From positions 150,110,597 to 150,174,596 of the forward strand of contig CM061132.1 in assembly GCA_030789695.1 (NCBI GenBank): a stretch of DNA of 64,000 nt. Direction: 5' to 3'. The notes under the pieces are model-generated. The model was not told the DNA's origin. It saw only the letters and a list, made by a program, of their open reading frames with translations, and ran no database searches. Position 1 is the first letter of the stretch. Every line of letters begins with the position of its first letter. Below, in pieces: positions 10,142 to 20,491 of the stretch. The translations under genes were made by a program, and so were the position numbers. The DNA comes from Scilla litardierei. Taxonomy: Eukaryota > Streptophyta > Magnoliopsida > Asparagales > Asparagaceae.

Positions 10142-11815
10142 ATGGCGTCAATATCTTTCCATTCTGAAGGACTGAATACCATGCGACCACCACTGTTCAC
10201 CGGAACCAACTACGCTAGCTGGAAGATCCGAATGAATACTCACCTAGAGTCATTAGACATTGAAGCTTGGACCATTACTAAAGTCCCGTACATTGCACCT
10301 ACTGACAATGAGTTTGGGAAATGGTCTGTCGACGACAAGAAGAGAGCTAATCTCAATGCAAAAGCAATGAATGCACTATTTTGCGCCGTAACAGGAAATG
10401 AGTTCAATCGAGTCTCCCAATGTAAGACAGCACACCAAATATGGCATACTCTTCAGGTAAGTCACGAAGGAACCGAAAATGTAAAGGAATCCCGCATAAA
10501 TGTTTTACATTCAAAATTCGAATCTTTTAAAATGGAAGAAGGAGAGAGTATCACCAATGTGAATACTCGTTTTACTAATATTACAAATGAGCTTGCAGGA
10601 TTAGGAAAGAAAATTTCTGAATATGAGCAGGTAATGAAGATACTAAGATCCCTCCGACCCGAGTGGAAGGGAAAGACAACTGCCATTCGAGAAGCTCATA
10701 ACGTAAAAGACCTCACCATCGAAGAACTAATGGGAAATCTCATGGCATATGAGATTGAGCTTGAAGAAGATAAGAAGATCGAAGAAAAACCAAAGAAAAA
10801 GAATCTCGCGTTCAAAGTCCAAGAGGAAGATTCCGATTACACTGACAAAGAAGACCATATCGCATTCATCTCAAAGAACTTCAAAGAGTTCATCATAAGT
10901 AAGTATGGAAAACGCTCTTTTAGACCCACTAACGGTATTATTTGTTTTGGTTGCAATAAACCAGGGCACGTCAAAAGAGACTGTCCATTGGAAAGAAACA
11001 ATCGTGATTCCAGCGATCGTGGGAAGAACAGAGATAATAATGAAAATCGAAACAATGGAAGAAGCAAATTCCGACGACCAAAGAAGGAAGCTTATGCAGC
11101 CTTCGACCAGAGCGATGATTCCTCGTCCGATGAATCCTCAGCAGAAGATAACGATGAAAGAAGAAAAACAGCACACATGTGCTTCATGGCATCCACATCC
11201 TCCAAGGTAAGCTCGCATCATGATTCATCTAGCGACAATGATTCGTCATCAAGTGATGATGAAGACATGGATTATAGGGAAGCATATAAGGAGCTATGCA
11301 AAATGCATGAAAAGCTCATAAAAGAACATAGAAGAACACTTAGAAATATTAAAAGGGATACTAAAGAAAAAGAAGAAATCATTAAAGAAAATAGTCTCCT
11401 TAAAGAAAAGAATGATTTTCTGCAAAAAGATATTTCATTGGTAAATGAAAAGGTTGAGAATCTGAATAATCTTCACGTATCTGTCAAAGATAAATACGAC
11501 GCTACGATGAAAATAATTGAGAATTTCAACAAAGGAAAAGGGAAGCTAGATAGTATAATAAATGATCAAAAAGCCTCATCTAGCAAAACCGGACTCGGTT
11601 ATGATTCACATCATACCAAGAAACGGGTTAAGCATACTAGGATGCATCATTCTAACGATAAATTTTTGAGCATCTGGATACCAAAGAAATTATCTGATCA
11701 ACGAAAGAAAAGGTACGCTACCGACTTTGTTCAACAAATTCATTTAAACAGAAATTATAAATATGTTGTTCATGAAGGAACTAAACCATACTAGGTTTGG
11801 CTTCCTAAAGACTAA
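10142..11815 (+). CDS. gag of Sire-A, premature stop seven codons from the family end
   Basis: The start is the ATG at 10142 (MASISFHSEG), matching Sire-B. The amino-terminal half is Copia gag (MRPPLFTGTNYASWKIRM, FCAVTGNEFNRVSQCKTAHQIW, LRSLRPEWKGKTTAIREA). A CCHC zinc knuckle reads CFGCNKPGHVKRDC. Then come Ser/Asp-rich acidic stretches, a long Lys/Glu-rich coiled coil, and HTKKRVKHTRMHH. At 11792-11794 TAG replaces the Trp codon kept in Sire-B, so the made protein would be 551 residues and lose WVWLPKD; the family stop is 11813-11815. Gag forms the particle and binds RNA. Being otherwise open in a pol-less element, it may supply particles in cis. Confidence 0.9.
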
Positions 11816-12544
11816 CTCCTCAGACTCAAGAGCCAAAGAGTACCATAAAACGTTTATCCTTCTTTCAGGTACTCTAAAGAAATGAAAAGAAGAAAACTAG
11901 ATCCAACGCCTCGAAAAGGATCAACATCAGAAGTCTCCTTGTGCGACTCAATTTTTCTTTGCTAAATATAAGTGATTAAATTTATTTATTTAAAAAATAT
12001 TTTTTTCCTTTATATGTTTACGTTATACTCTTAAAACATTTCGTGTTCAGAAAACGCACTCAAACTTGGATCAAAACCCCTCGGGATGAGAAAACGACTC
12101 AACCCAGTAGGGAGTCGACTACCTACATGATGGAGTCGACTACCAGCGCGTATGCGGATTTCTGGGTTTGTTTTTGACTAACTCCTATTGGGTTCTATAG
12201 AGTTAATGGGTTCATATCCACAAAGGCAACTTATACCCAATAAGCTAAAACTCTATCCTAACCATCCATCCCTTGATCCTTAGGCCCTCATTCTTCACCA
12301 TCTTTCATCCTATGTTAAAACCCCCCAAGAGAAACCCTAGGGTAGCTGACTACCCCATTCCCCTCTTTCTCTTGAAATTTTTCTTTGGTGCTTTGGGTTG
12401 CTTGGAGCTCTTCCAACTTCATCTCTTTCTCAAATTTACTCAAGGTAAAAACTTCTTACTTCATTTTTTTTACTTCATCATTTTTTTCTTCTTGATTTCC
12501 TTGCTTATCTAGTATTGTAAAATTCTTGTTTTTACTCTATCTAT
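11816..12544 (+). other. Sire-A region between gag and ORF2, with dyad pair
   Basis: Non-coding. It has a dyad pair at 12110-12123 and 12131-12144 (21 bp apart, second copy starting TGG), and a related GGTAGCTGACTACC about 200 bases on. A pyrimidine-rich stretch precedes the ORF2 ATG. The whole pol region is missing between the end of gag and this segment. It may hold the promoter and leader of ORF2, but no clear TATA box is seen here. Confidence 0.6.
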
Positions 12545-13709
12545 ATGTCTCTCAAGGGAATATTTTCCAAGAAGAGAAAAACCTCATCTGAATCTGCTTC
12601 TGAGAAAGAAACTATCCTACCCTATCTGTTTAAGAACACCACATATGAACACTTCGTTAAAATCTCTAAGAAACCCATCCTCCATGAAAGATTTGTTAAA
12701 CTTGATGTTGTTGTAAACTATGGCATTGATAGCATACTAGATTTTCAGAATTTGGCCAACCTATTTTCCTCTGAAAACACTTATCTTTGCTATCCCAGGC
12801 TTGTGCACTTGTTTTATGCTAATATGGATTACGATCTTGCTAAAAGCCGTTTTATCACCAAAGTTCTTGATACAAAACTTGCCATTACCGTTAAATCTCT
12901 TGTAGAAGCCCTAGGCATTCCATATTCTGGCATGTTGCTTGATAAAATAGAAATGACTGAAGAAAGTGTTTTAGAGAGAATGTATTTGCCAGGAAGGCAT
13001 TTTCAGACTAAACTTCCCTGTAGCGATCTTCGCTATCCGGCAAGAATTCTGGCAAATATATTATCCTACAACATCACTCAAAAATCTGAAAGTCACTCTA
13101 TCCTATCTGAGAAGCATGCCAAATGCATCTATGCTTTGTTAGGGAACATCCGCATCAATTGGGCCAAAGTCATCATGGATTCTATTCTTGCTTCAGCTTC
13201 TTCTGATAGACCCTCATCCACCTTAGCTCATGGACACTATCTCACAATCTTGTTTATTAGCTATAGTGTGCCTTTGGATCATGAAACCTCAATTCTAGAA
13301 CCGGCTCGAGTTTTTGATGTTATGCACGTGGAAGAATGAATCTACACCATGATCTTGTGAGAACATTCCCGAAGAAAAACTTGCAGCTGAAGGAGGATCA
13401 TCATCCTCCAAGAGAGGTAAGAAAATTGTTGTTTCAGATTCTGAGGAAGAAGAACAAGGAGAAGAAGAAAAAGGAAGCGAAGAAGAAGAAGAAGAAGAAG
13501 CACCGGCATATATCCTTGAACTTCAAGAGATGCTTCTGAAGAAAATTGGGAAATTAAAGATATCACAAGAAAAAGGGTTTGAAGACCTTAACAAAAAGGT
13601 GGACGACCTTAAGGAGCTCGTCATGAAAAGCAACAAAATGACAGAAGACACGCTTGTCATGATCCTTGATGAGATCAAGGAACTGAAGAAGAACGGCGGT
13701 CATCCTTAG
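12545..13709 (+). pseudogene. ORF2 of Sire-A (LFYAN-type protein), two one-base deletions
   Basis: It starts at 12545 (MSLKGIFSKKRKT, basic) and is open to 13339. Against Sire-B it has single-base deletions near 13320 and 13363; beyond these the remaining frame is open to a TAG at 13707-13709. The amino-terminal part carries LHERFVKLDVVVNYGID, NLANLFSSENTYLCYPRLVH, LFYANMDYDL, KSLVEALGIPYSG and IRINWAKVIMDSIL. The tail has an acidic Glu run, then a predicted coiled coil (LQEMLLKKIGKLK, KVDDLKELV, ILDEIKELKK). No membrane segment or enzyme motif is visible. It resembles the domain annotated as putative plant transposon protein. Confidence 0.75.
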
Positions 13710-13940
13710 TTTTTCTTAAAAACAATGGTTTTTCAAACAATGTTTGCTAAAACTATGATTTCGAACTTATGGTTTGTAATAACTCTTTTCGTGTGATGTT
13801 TGCTACTATGAACTTATCTATTATGCAATATATTAGTTGCTTTTTTAACTAACATCTCTCTTGCAGAAATAGACAATTGAATTCCATCCTAAGAATTATA
13901 TTATGATTCATATGACATTGGATTTTGTTTTGTTGATGAC

Positions 13941-14125
13941 AAGGGGGAGAAAAATATGAAATGCAAAAATGAATATATCATATGTATTGTATTGTTTTGC
14001 TAACGGCTTCGATGCAGGGGAAGAACCGCATCAAAGCAGGGGGAGTAAGTATACTTTCATGTATTTTCATATTTCAACTTACTTCATTTTTTTCATTTGG
14101 GTGTCATCATCAAAAAGGGGGAGAG
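13941..14125 (+). other. Multiple polypurine tracts of Sire-A
   Basis: Purine tracts AAGGGGGAGA at 13941-13950, AGGGGGAG at about 14038-14045 and AAAAAGGGGGAGAG ending at 14125 precede the 3' LTR. Repeated tracts of this form before the 3' LTR are a known Sirevirus hallmark; the last one primes plus-strand synthesis. Confidence 0.88.
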
Positions 14126-15814
14126 GGATGGAAATTCAATTCCACCCACAAGTGATTTTGATGATGAGCACACCAAATGAATCTTAGTGTGCTAACTACA
14201 CTACAATTAAGTGTGCAGAATATGCGACAAATGAAAAGCTTTATTCATACTCAAAGAGCGCAATCTACGCTCAAAGACAAGGACGAACGTGGCTAAGATC
14301 AAATGATGAAGCTCAAAGCTCAAATAGAACAAGAAGCTCAAGTGAAGCTCACATCTACTCCATCAAATTGATCAAGCTTCCGAAGACGTGTCCTAGTCTA
14401 TAGTGAGTGTGTTGTGTCTTTTAGGGTATTGTTAAAGCCAAATCGTATAGACAATCACACACACACAAACGATTTTAAAATGATTTTAAATATTTCTTAA
14501 AACGTCTTCAAAATGATTTTGAGAGCTTTCGCTAGTCGTTTTGTAAATTCCATAGTGAAACTACACACACCCTGGAGTTAGCTACTTGCTTGACTAGTTG
14601 TCTCACAGGAAAAACTCCTCTGGGAGTCGACTACCAAAGGTAGGGAGTCGACTACCAGCTGAGAATCAAGATTTCCTGAAACACACTGGGAGTCGACTAC
14701 CACTCCTAGGGAGTCGACTACCAGCTGTCGAAGTTTGACGTTTTGACTTGAATTTTGAAATATCGTTGAGCGATTTTCTCCCATGATTTTTGGGACAAAA
14801 GTCAAAGTAATTTGAATTTCAAATTCTCAGATTTCTCCTATAAATAGAGGACCATTTTCATTGAGAAAAATACAACTATTGAATTCAAATTCTCTCGTGC
14901 AAACGCTCTAAAGTTCTAAGCTCTCATTCTCTCTTTAGCCAAGTCTGTTTTATTCGTGATCTTGCAAATTCTGTTATTATTTTCTGAAGATCATAATCTC
15001 ATTTTATTGGCTAACTGTTTTTCAAATCCATATTACTTTTCTCTTGATTTTTGTTTAAAGGATTTTTAAAAAACATTAGATCTAGATCACAAAGAATTCA
15101 TTCGTATCTTTGTGTGATATAGATTCTTATTCTATCAAGCCACTACACGTCATCTCGTCTATTACTATTTGGCTATAGAATCTGGGTGTAAAACCAATCT
15201 CCATCAATTTATTGTGGTGAATTGGATATCAATTTTATTGTGTTGTTGTTGGAACCCTAGACAAGTCTAGGTGTTACCGGTTGGAAATCCTGGTCAAGAC
15301 TAGGTCGTTGGAAATCCTAACAAGTGGAGTTAGGTGCTTGTATTTGCCAAGACAGATAGTGGAAAATCTCGTACCGGATTGGTCGGGGACTGGACGTACC
15401 CAAAAGTTGTGGGGAACCAGGATAACAATCCTTGTGTCTGTGATTGCTTATCTGTGTTTGTTTATCTTTGCTCTTACTTTATTATTTGCTAATTGTTGTT
15501 CATCTATTGTAAAGATTAACTTACTTTTATCCGCTGTGAATAAAGATATAATTACTTGTAATCTTATCTATCTTAACTGTGCTTATAAATTCTCTGGGAG
15601 TCGACTACTGTTCATAGGGAGTCGACTACCTGCTGTGAAATTACTCTGTGATTATTAGATTAATTTGTTGATTAAGAACCAAGCGTAGATCGCTCTACTT
15701 GGTTTCTTAGGCAACATTAGAAGGACGTTTATTAATAATCGAAAAAGATTTACTATTTGCACAACACTATTCAACCCCCCTTCTAGTGTTGTTTGCCATC
15801 CACAGGATCCAACA
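14126..15814 (+). repeat. 3' LTR of Sire-A
   Basis: It is 1689 bp and begins GGATGG, where the 5' LTR has TGATGG, so the terminal T has mutated. It ends GGATCCAACA. The dyad pairs recur at 14622 onward and about 15597 onward with the same 21-bp spacing; the first dyad is intact here (CG) where the 5' LTR has TG. Confidence 0.93.
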
Positions 15815-16416
15815 TATACAGCATTAGTCGACTGGCCGTAAAAGTCAGATCAAACAAAGTTTGGGCAAAGGATAGACAGGCGACTGATTTACAAAACATA
15901 GTCGACTGTCACTTGGACAAGCGCCTGTGAATCGTTCATCAGTAGCCTGTGCGAAATAATCAGAGAAGGCCAAAAAGTATATTGAAAAAGTTTGTACATT
16001 ACAGGCGACTATAGAACAAAACACAGTCGACTGTTTTTGAGACAGGAGACTGTAAACTGTTAAGCAGTCGACTGTTATAAACAATCCTTGCACAATCAAT
16101 AAACAAATGAATTGGGGTCAAAGGACAATTGATCTAATGATGTCCTAAGACCGAATGTAGATGTGTGTGAGTGCTCCATCAAAGTTCTACTTCTAAGCTA
16201 CATACTAGAAGAGATCAAAGAAAATTACATTTGTCGAATAATCTCTTCTTTCCATCGTATGAGCTTGAAGTCTTTACGGAGCTTCAATCATCATCTACGA
16301 TCATCCAATCCATGTAATTTGCCTTCAATGAACTTTGTGAGTCATCCATTGCTAGTAGATCTTCATAATAGTCTTAGGCAATGGATTAACTGCAAAATAG
16401 GGGATTAGTCAGAAGT
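15815..16416 (-). repeat. 5' LTR of Sire-F, outer part, with dyad groups
   Basis: After the second TATAC (15815-15819) the Sire-F LTR resumes. Dyads start at 15825 (fourth of the split group), 15877, 15899, 15918, 15940 (22-19-22) and 16002, 16024, 16043, 16065 (22-19-22). From about 16090 to the gap at 16417 there are no dyads, and the outer LTR end is not identifiable. Confidence 0.8.
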
Positions 16417-16916
16417 NNNNNNNNNNNNNNNNNNNNNNNNNNNNNNNNNNNNNNNNNNNNNNNNNNNNNNNNNNNNNNNNNNNNNNNNNNNNNNNNNNNN
16501 NNNNNNNNNNNNNNNNNNNNNNNNNNNNNNNNNNNNNNNNNNNNNNNNNNNNNNNNNNNNNNNNNNNNNNNNNNNNNNNNNNNNNNNNNNNNNNNNNNNN
16601 NNNNNNNNNNNNNNNNNNNNNNNNNNNNNNNNNNNNNNNNNNNNNNNNNNNNNNNNNNNNNNNNNNNNNNNNNNNNNNNNNNNNNNNNNNNNNNNNNNNN
16701 NNNNNNNNNNNNNNNNNNNNNNNNNNNNNNNNNNNNNNNNNNNNNNNNNNNNNNNNNNNNNNNNNNNNNNNNNNNNNNNNNNNNNNNNNNNNNNNNNNNN
16801 NNNNNNNNNNNNNNNNNNNNNNNNNNNNNNNNNNNNNNNNNNNNNNNNNNNNNNNNNNNNNNNNNNNNNNNNNNNNNNNNNNNNNNNNNNNNNNNNNNNN
16901 NNNNNNNNNNNNNNNN
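16417..16916. other. Assembly gap of 500 N
   Basis: Exactly 500 N bases, the usual placeholder for a gap of unknown size. It hides the outer end of Sire-F and the 5' part of Copia-G. Confidence 0.99.
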
Positions 16917-18715
16917 TATATCCCAACTGGATCTTGAGACAAGCAACTTGTTGAGCACACTGAAGGTTGCAAACCTCAAGCATCTGGATACATGAGATGG
17001 TTGCATGTCTATTATTTGTGTTGAGACGTGTAATATCTAAATGAGATTTAGAAAAGAAAGAAGACATTAAGGAAATTCAATTGAGAAAGAAAGTTTTATC
17101 TATCATTAGTGAAGGCAAAAGTAGGAGGAACTGAAAATGTGACATATTTGATGTCACGATTTCAGGATAATCGTTATACAAAATAGATTGTCATACGTGT
17201 TGGAAAAAGGAGCAATTGTTATTTTTTAGACCATAGAGGACGTCTAACATTTTTTGGCGAATGTCTTCATCTTGCTTATGAAGCAATGAGTAATTTGTAT
17301 AATGATAATGTATTAAATGTTAATACATGAATACGCAAGATAGTAGAAAAACTTATATGTCAAAATTGACTAGGCTGTACCAAAGAGACTAAGCTTCATA
17401 AGTTACATAAAGAGGGGTCTGACCTCTCGTATTATGAATTCAATAGACACTTGTGAATCTTGTCTCAAAGGTATGATGGCCGAAATTCCATCTATAAGAC
17501 AGTGGAAGAATGGGTTGGTGAACTCATAGTCTCATATATACGGATGTATCCAGACCCAAGTCTAAGTTAGCCAGGATAACTTGTTCTTATTATATTACGA
17601 CATGTGTTGTTAGTGAAACACAAGTATGATAAAATCGATAACACAATGGCAGAAGTATTTGAACTGCTTCGATCAGATCGAAGAGTCGAATACTTAGCTG
17701 TATAAATCTTGTGTAATTAAAGGAAAATGTGATTCTCTCAGGTCAAGTCTCTCAACACATCAGTGTATTGGAGAGCATGAATCACACTTTGTTAGGCTTG
17801 GTGCGATGCATGGCAAGTGACTCTGAGTTATAATCCTCCCTCTGGGTTAAGTCCCAGATAGTAATGCCTATGTTCTTAATAAGGCTCCAAGAGGACCTTA
17901 TCAATATGATATTCATTAAATCAATCGTTAGGAAGTTACTGGATTACTCGAGTCTCGTGAGACGAATAAGTCGAGTAAAAACATCATAATTGATGATGAC
18001 TTAGTCAACTTCCAGGATGCCATTCAGAGTAGGGACTCTGATTAATAACTTGATGTAATCCAAAAAGGGTCCTTGCACGTAAATAAAGTATGGACTTTAG
18101 TTTACGTGCCTAAGGAAAGTGTTTCTTTTGGCTGCAAGTGAATCTTCGAGTCTAGATGATTGGTGCAGAAAGAAAATAGTGAAGTACAACTTTTGTTGGT
18201 TGAGAACGGCTATCATCCTAACTCCTATAAATGGATTATTATGAAACTGTCTCGCTAGCAGGTGTGTGCAGACTACTCGGACCAAACTCGATGTAAATGC
18301 TCATGATGACCATGAGAATTAGAGCATTCATGTATAGTTTATTTTCAAAACATGATTTAGAAGAACACACTAATATGAATCGGCCAGAGAGTTTTCAAGG
18401 TCAGTGGGAGCGAATGTAAAACATGCGAGGCATCAAGCAGCTGGAACATATGTTTTGACAAAGTGGTCAAAGAGTTTGACACTTTATCAGAAATGATTAT
18501 GAACCGTCTAAATGACCAGTAACTTATTTGGATTATTCTCGTAAGGTACGATGAGCTGATGAGATCCAGGCAAGAAATTAATTATGGATTCCAAGGGACC
18601 AAGTGAATTATTTGGATGAGATTCAAATGTGTGGTCTAAAATGAACATAGAAACCCCTTTAGTCTATACAGTAGACGGTTTAGCAGATCCACTCATGAAG
18701 GCTCTACCACATTAA
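16917..18715 (+). pseudogene. Copia-G: heavily decayed Copia pol
   Basis: No long frame survives, but plus-strand fragments in several frames match Copia pol in order. There is a pre-integrase piece reading MNSIDTCESCLKGMMAE (about 17438-17490), an integrase piece like ESMNHTLLGLVRCMA (about 17770), an RT start like VWTLVYVPKESVSFGCK then stop (about 18087-18140), and an RNase H end TVDGLADPLMKALP (about 18672-18713). Stops and frameshifts are frequent, so this is the oldest pol in the window. The 5' end is hidden by the gap. Confidence 0.7.
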
Positions 18716-19599
18716 GTATGAAAAGACTTATCTGTTAATACGCTATAAGATGCCGGATAAATGGGCCTAAGTGCAAGTGTGAAATGTAGCGAGATGGGTT
18801 TGCCCTCGAGGAAAATTAATCTCGATGTATGTGTACAAGCGTTTTGTTCAAAATAACAGTAAGCTGTTTGGTAAGAATTTGCCTAAGTTTAATAATAATG
18901 TAGTCTTCATTAGAGCTTAGGTTTAGTCCTGAGACTTAATGCGAAGTCAAATATATATCAAGATGGAGATCTCGATCATTGAGAAATATTTGACCTATAG
19001 TAGTTAGGTCTGAAATCGTTCGTGATCGTAGATGTTTCGAGAAAAGGATATCGATACATCGGATAGACCATTGTGTCTAAGTCTTCACCATGTAATGGTG
19101 ACGATGATCTCATGGTCGTTTAACTTGGCGAAGTCGAAAACGAGACACATGTGCTCATTGGAGAGTGAGTTTACTAAACGACCTAACTAGAGTTATCATA
19201 TGGTTCATATTGACCTATCTGTCAACGATAACTCTTAGTGATGATAGGCAAGTTGGTCTTTTGACTTGAGGTCATTGTACGAACCTGTATGTGAACAGTG
19301 TCATTTACATCACTGATCTAGCCTCGGGGCAAGCCCCGTTGAAAGGTTTTTGGTTGGGTGACATTTGAAGCGTGCGTGGTGAGTAATGTCCAAATAGGAT
19401 TCGTCTCTCCCGGTCAAGGGGAGTTAGTGTCGTATGTGTTAGTTCGATCTTTAGTAAAAACTCTGGCCAGAGTATGTTGGAAGATGTCCAACATTATTTG
19501 ACTAAAGATCGATGGAGACTAATCAAGTCCATGCTAGTAGGGTTGACAGTTGACCATACCCTGGGCTTGACTAAGCAACATATTTTTGACGAAAAGACT
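18716..19599 (+). other. 3' non-coding part of Copia-G
   Basis: Sequence after the pol remnant and before the hAT-type insertion. No open frame of note, RNA gene or tandem repeat is seen. Together with 20344-20486 and 27825-27985 it makes about 1.2 kb of 3' region before the polypurine tract of Copia-G. Confidence 0.45.
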
Positions 19600-19607
19600 A
19601 TAACTGC

Positions 19608-20335
19608 TAGGGGTGTAGGGGTCAGGGTATCCTGTTTTTTATGTTACCCAGACCCTACCCGGTAAGGGACCGGTTCATAAAATTTAGACCCGAAACCTAC
19701 CCGAAACCATAAGTACCAGGTAGATTCCGGATACCCTGTAAAATGCCAGTAGTTTTTTGTTTTTTTGGTATAAGTTCAATTGTCGGGAATAGAGGACTAC
19801 AGATCTAGGTCTGGACTCTACATTTTATATTGATTGTAGCCCATTTTAGTTCGTGTTTTGCGAATGGTCCATGCAAAATTGAAGTGGTCGTGTGCAGCAA
19901 GATGATCGAGGGCTTGGTGGAAATGGGAGCTCCTGGGTCTTGTACTGTCGAGTACACTCAGAATGGGAATTGTCAATTTAGAGTTGAAAGTACCAAGGGT
20001 TGTGGTCACGGTTGCCTAGTTCATTGAGGTTTTACTGCTATATTGACTTTGATGGTAGCGAATTAAGAAGTTGGAGATCACAGACGGGGGTTTAGGGGGA
20101 AAACAGAGAGGAAAGATAAGAGCAACGATTCCTTAAACGGATAGATTCAGATATCGATTCTGAGTCAGGGTACCCGTTCCCTATAGATGGGAACCGGAAC
20201 TGGAACCGATTCATACTGGTTTTTAATTTTTCTATCCGGAATCTACCCGGAACTAATGGGTAACTACCCAAAACCTACCCGTTCTAGTTGGTTTCGATCG
20301 GGTATGTGGGCACCCTGTACTCGTGCACACCCCTA
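19608..20335. mobile_element. hAT-type non-autonomous DNA transposon (MITE-like, 728 bp)
   Basis: The ends are inverted repeats TAGGGGTGT (19608) and ACACCCCTA (ending 20335). It is flanked by an 8-bp duplication ATAACTGC (19600-19607) and ATAACCGC (20336-20343) with one mismatch; 8-bp duplications are typical of hAT. Subterminal copies of TACCCG/CGGGTA-like motifs are frequent near both ends. It encodes no transposase, so it would need one in trans. Confidence 0.8.
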
Positions 20336-20343
20336 ATAACCGC

Positions 20344-20486
20344 GGTATTCATCATGGACACAGTCAGGGTGGTCCCGACATTACTCATGTCAATGAGTTA
20401 ACCACATAAGTATGATACCTAAACAGGGACGGTACCTGCTGCTCGTGGTTACTGCCTGTCTAGGGTTTCGAGCCCCACCTGTAGTA
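20344..20486 (+). other. Copia-G 3' region between the hAT-type insertion and Sire-B
   Basis: A short non-coding remnant of Copia-G. It resumes at 27825 after Sire-B, as shown by the shared GGGTC duplication. Confidence 0.5.
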
Positions 20487-20491
20487 GGGTC

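Larger units (their letters stand above)
8420..15814 (+). mobile_element. Sire-A: complete but pol-less Sirevirus-like element
   Basis: It is bounded by LTRs of 1693 and 1689 bp and flanked by a perfect 5-bp duplication TATAC (8415-8419 and 15815-15819). Internal order is primer-binding site, gag, about 730 bp with a dyad pair, ORF2, multiple polypurine tracts, 3' LTR. No protease, integrase, RT or RNase H sequence is present. By eye the LTRs differ at roughly 40-45 sites plus small indels (about 2-3%). It sits inside the 5' LTR of Sire-F, in opposite orientation. Confidence 0.95.
1..16416 (-). mobile_element. Sire-F: decayed Sirevirus-like Copia retrotransposon, split by Sire-A
   Basis: Read on the minus strand the order is 5' LTR (from beyond about 16100 down to 7264), primer-binding site, gag, protease, integrase, reverse transcriptase, RNase H, a motif array, then ORF2 running off the window at base 1. 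This Copia order (integrase before RT) with an extra ORF after pol is the Sirevirus plan. The element is interrupted by Sire-A (8420-15814). Every coding segment has stops or frameshifts, so it is dead. The outer end of the 5' LTR is not resolved because the assembly gap at 16417 is close; the 3' LTR is outside the window. Confidence 0.85.

Noticed and set aside
12445..12512. Possible small intron before ORF2 in Sire-A (and 24472 onward in Sire-B)
   Set aside because: The donor AAG|GTAAAA is shared, but the matching acceptor would give only 55 nt in Sire-B, below usual plant intron size, and the alternative acceptor is not conserved in Sire-A.
12545..13339. ORF2 as a retroviral-type envelope gene
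   Set aside because: Its position after pol is where some Sireviruses have an env-like ORF, but no signal peptide, transmembrane helix or cleavage site is visible. It matches a plant transposon-associated domain instead.
16386..17067. Open frames made mostly of unknown residues
   Set aside because: They span the 500-N gap, so nothing is known of their content.
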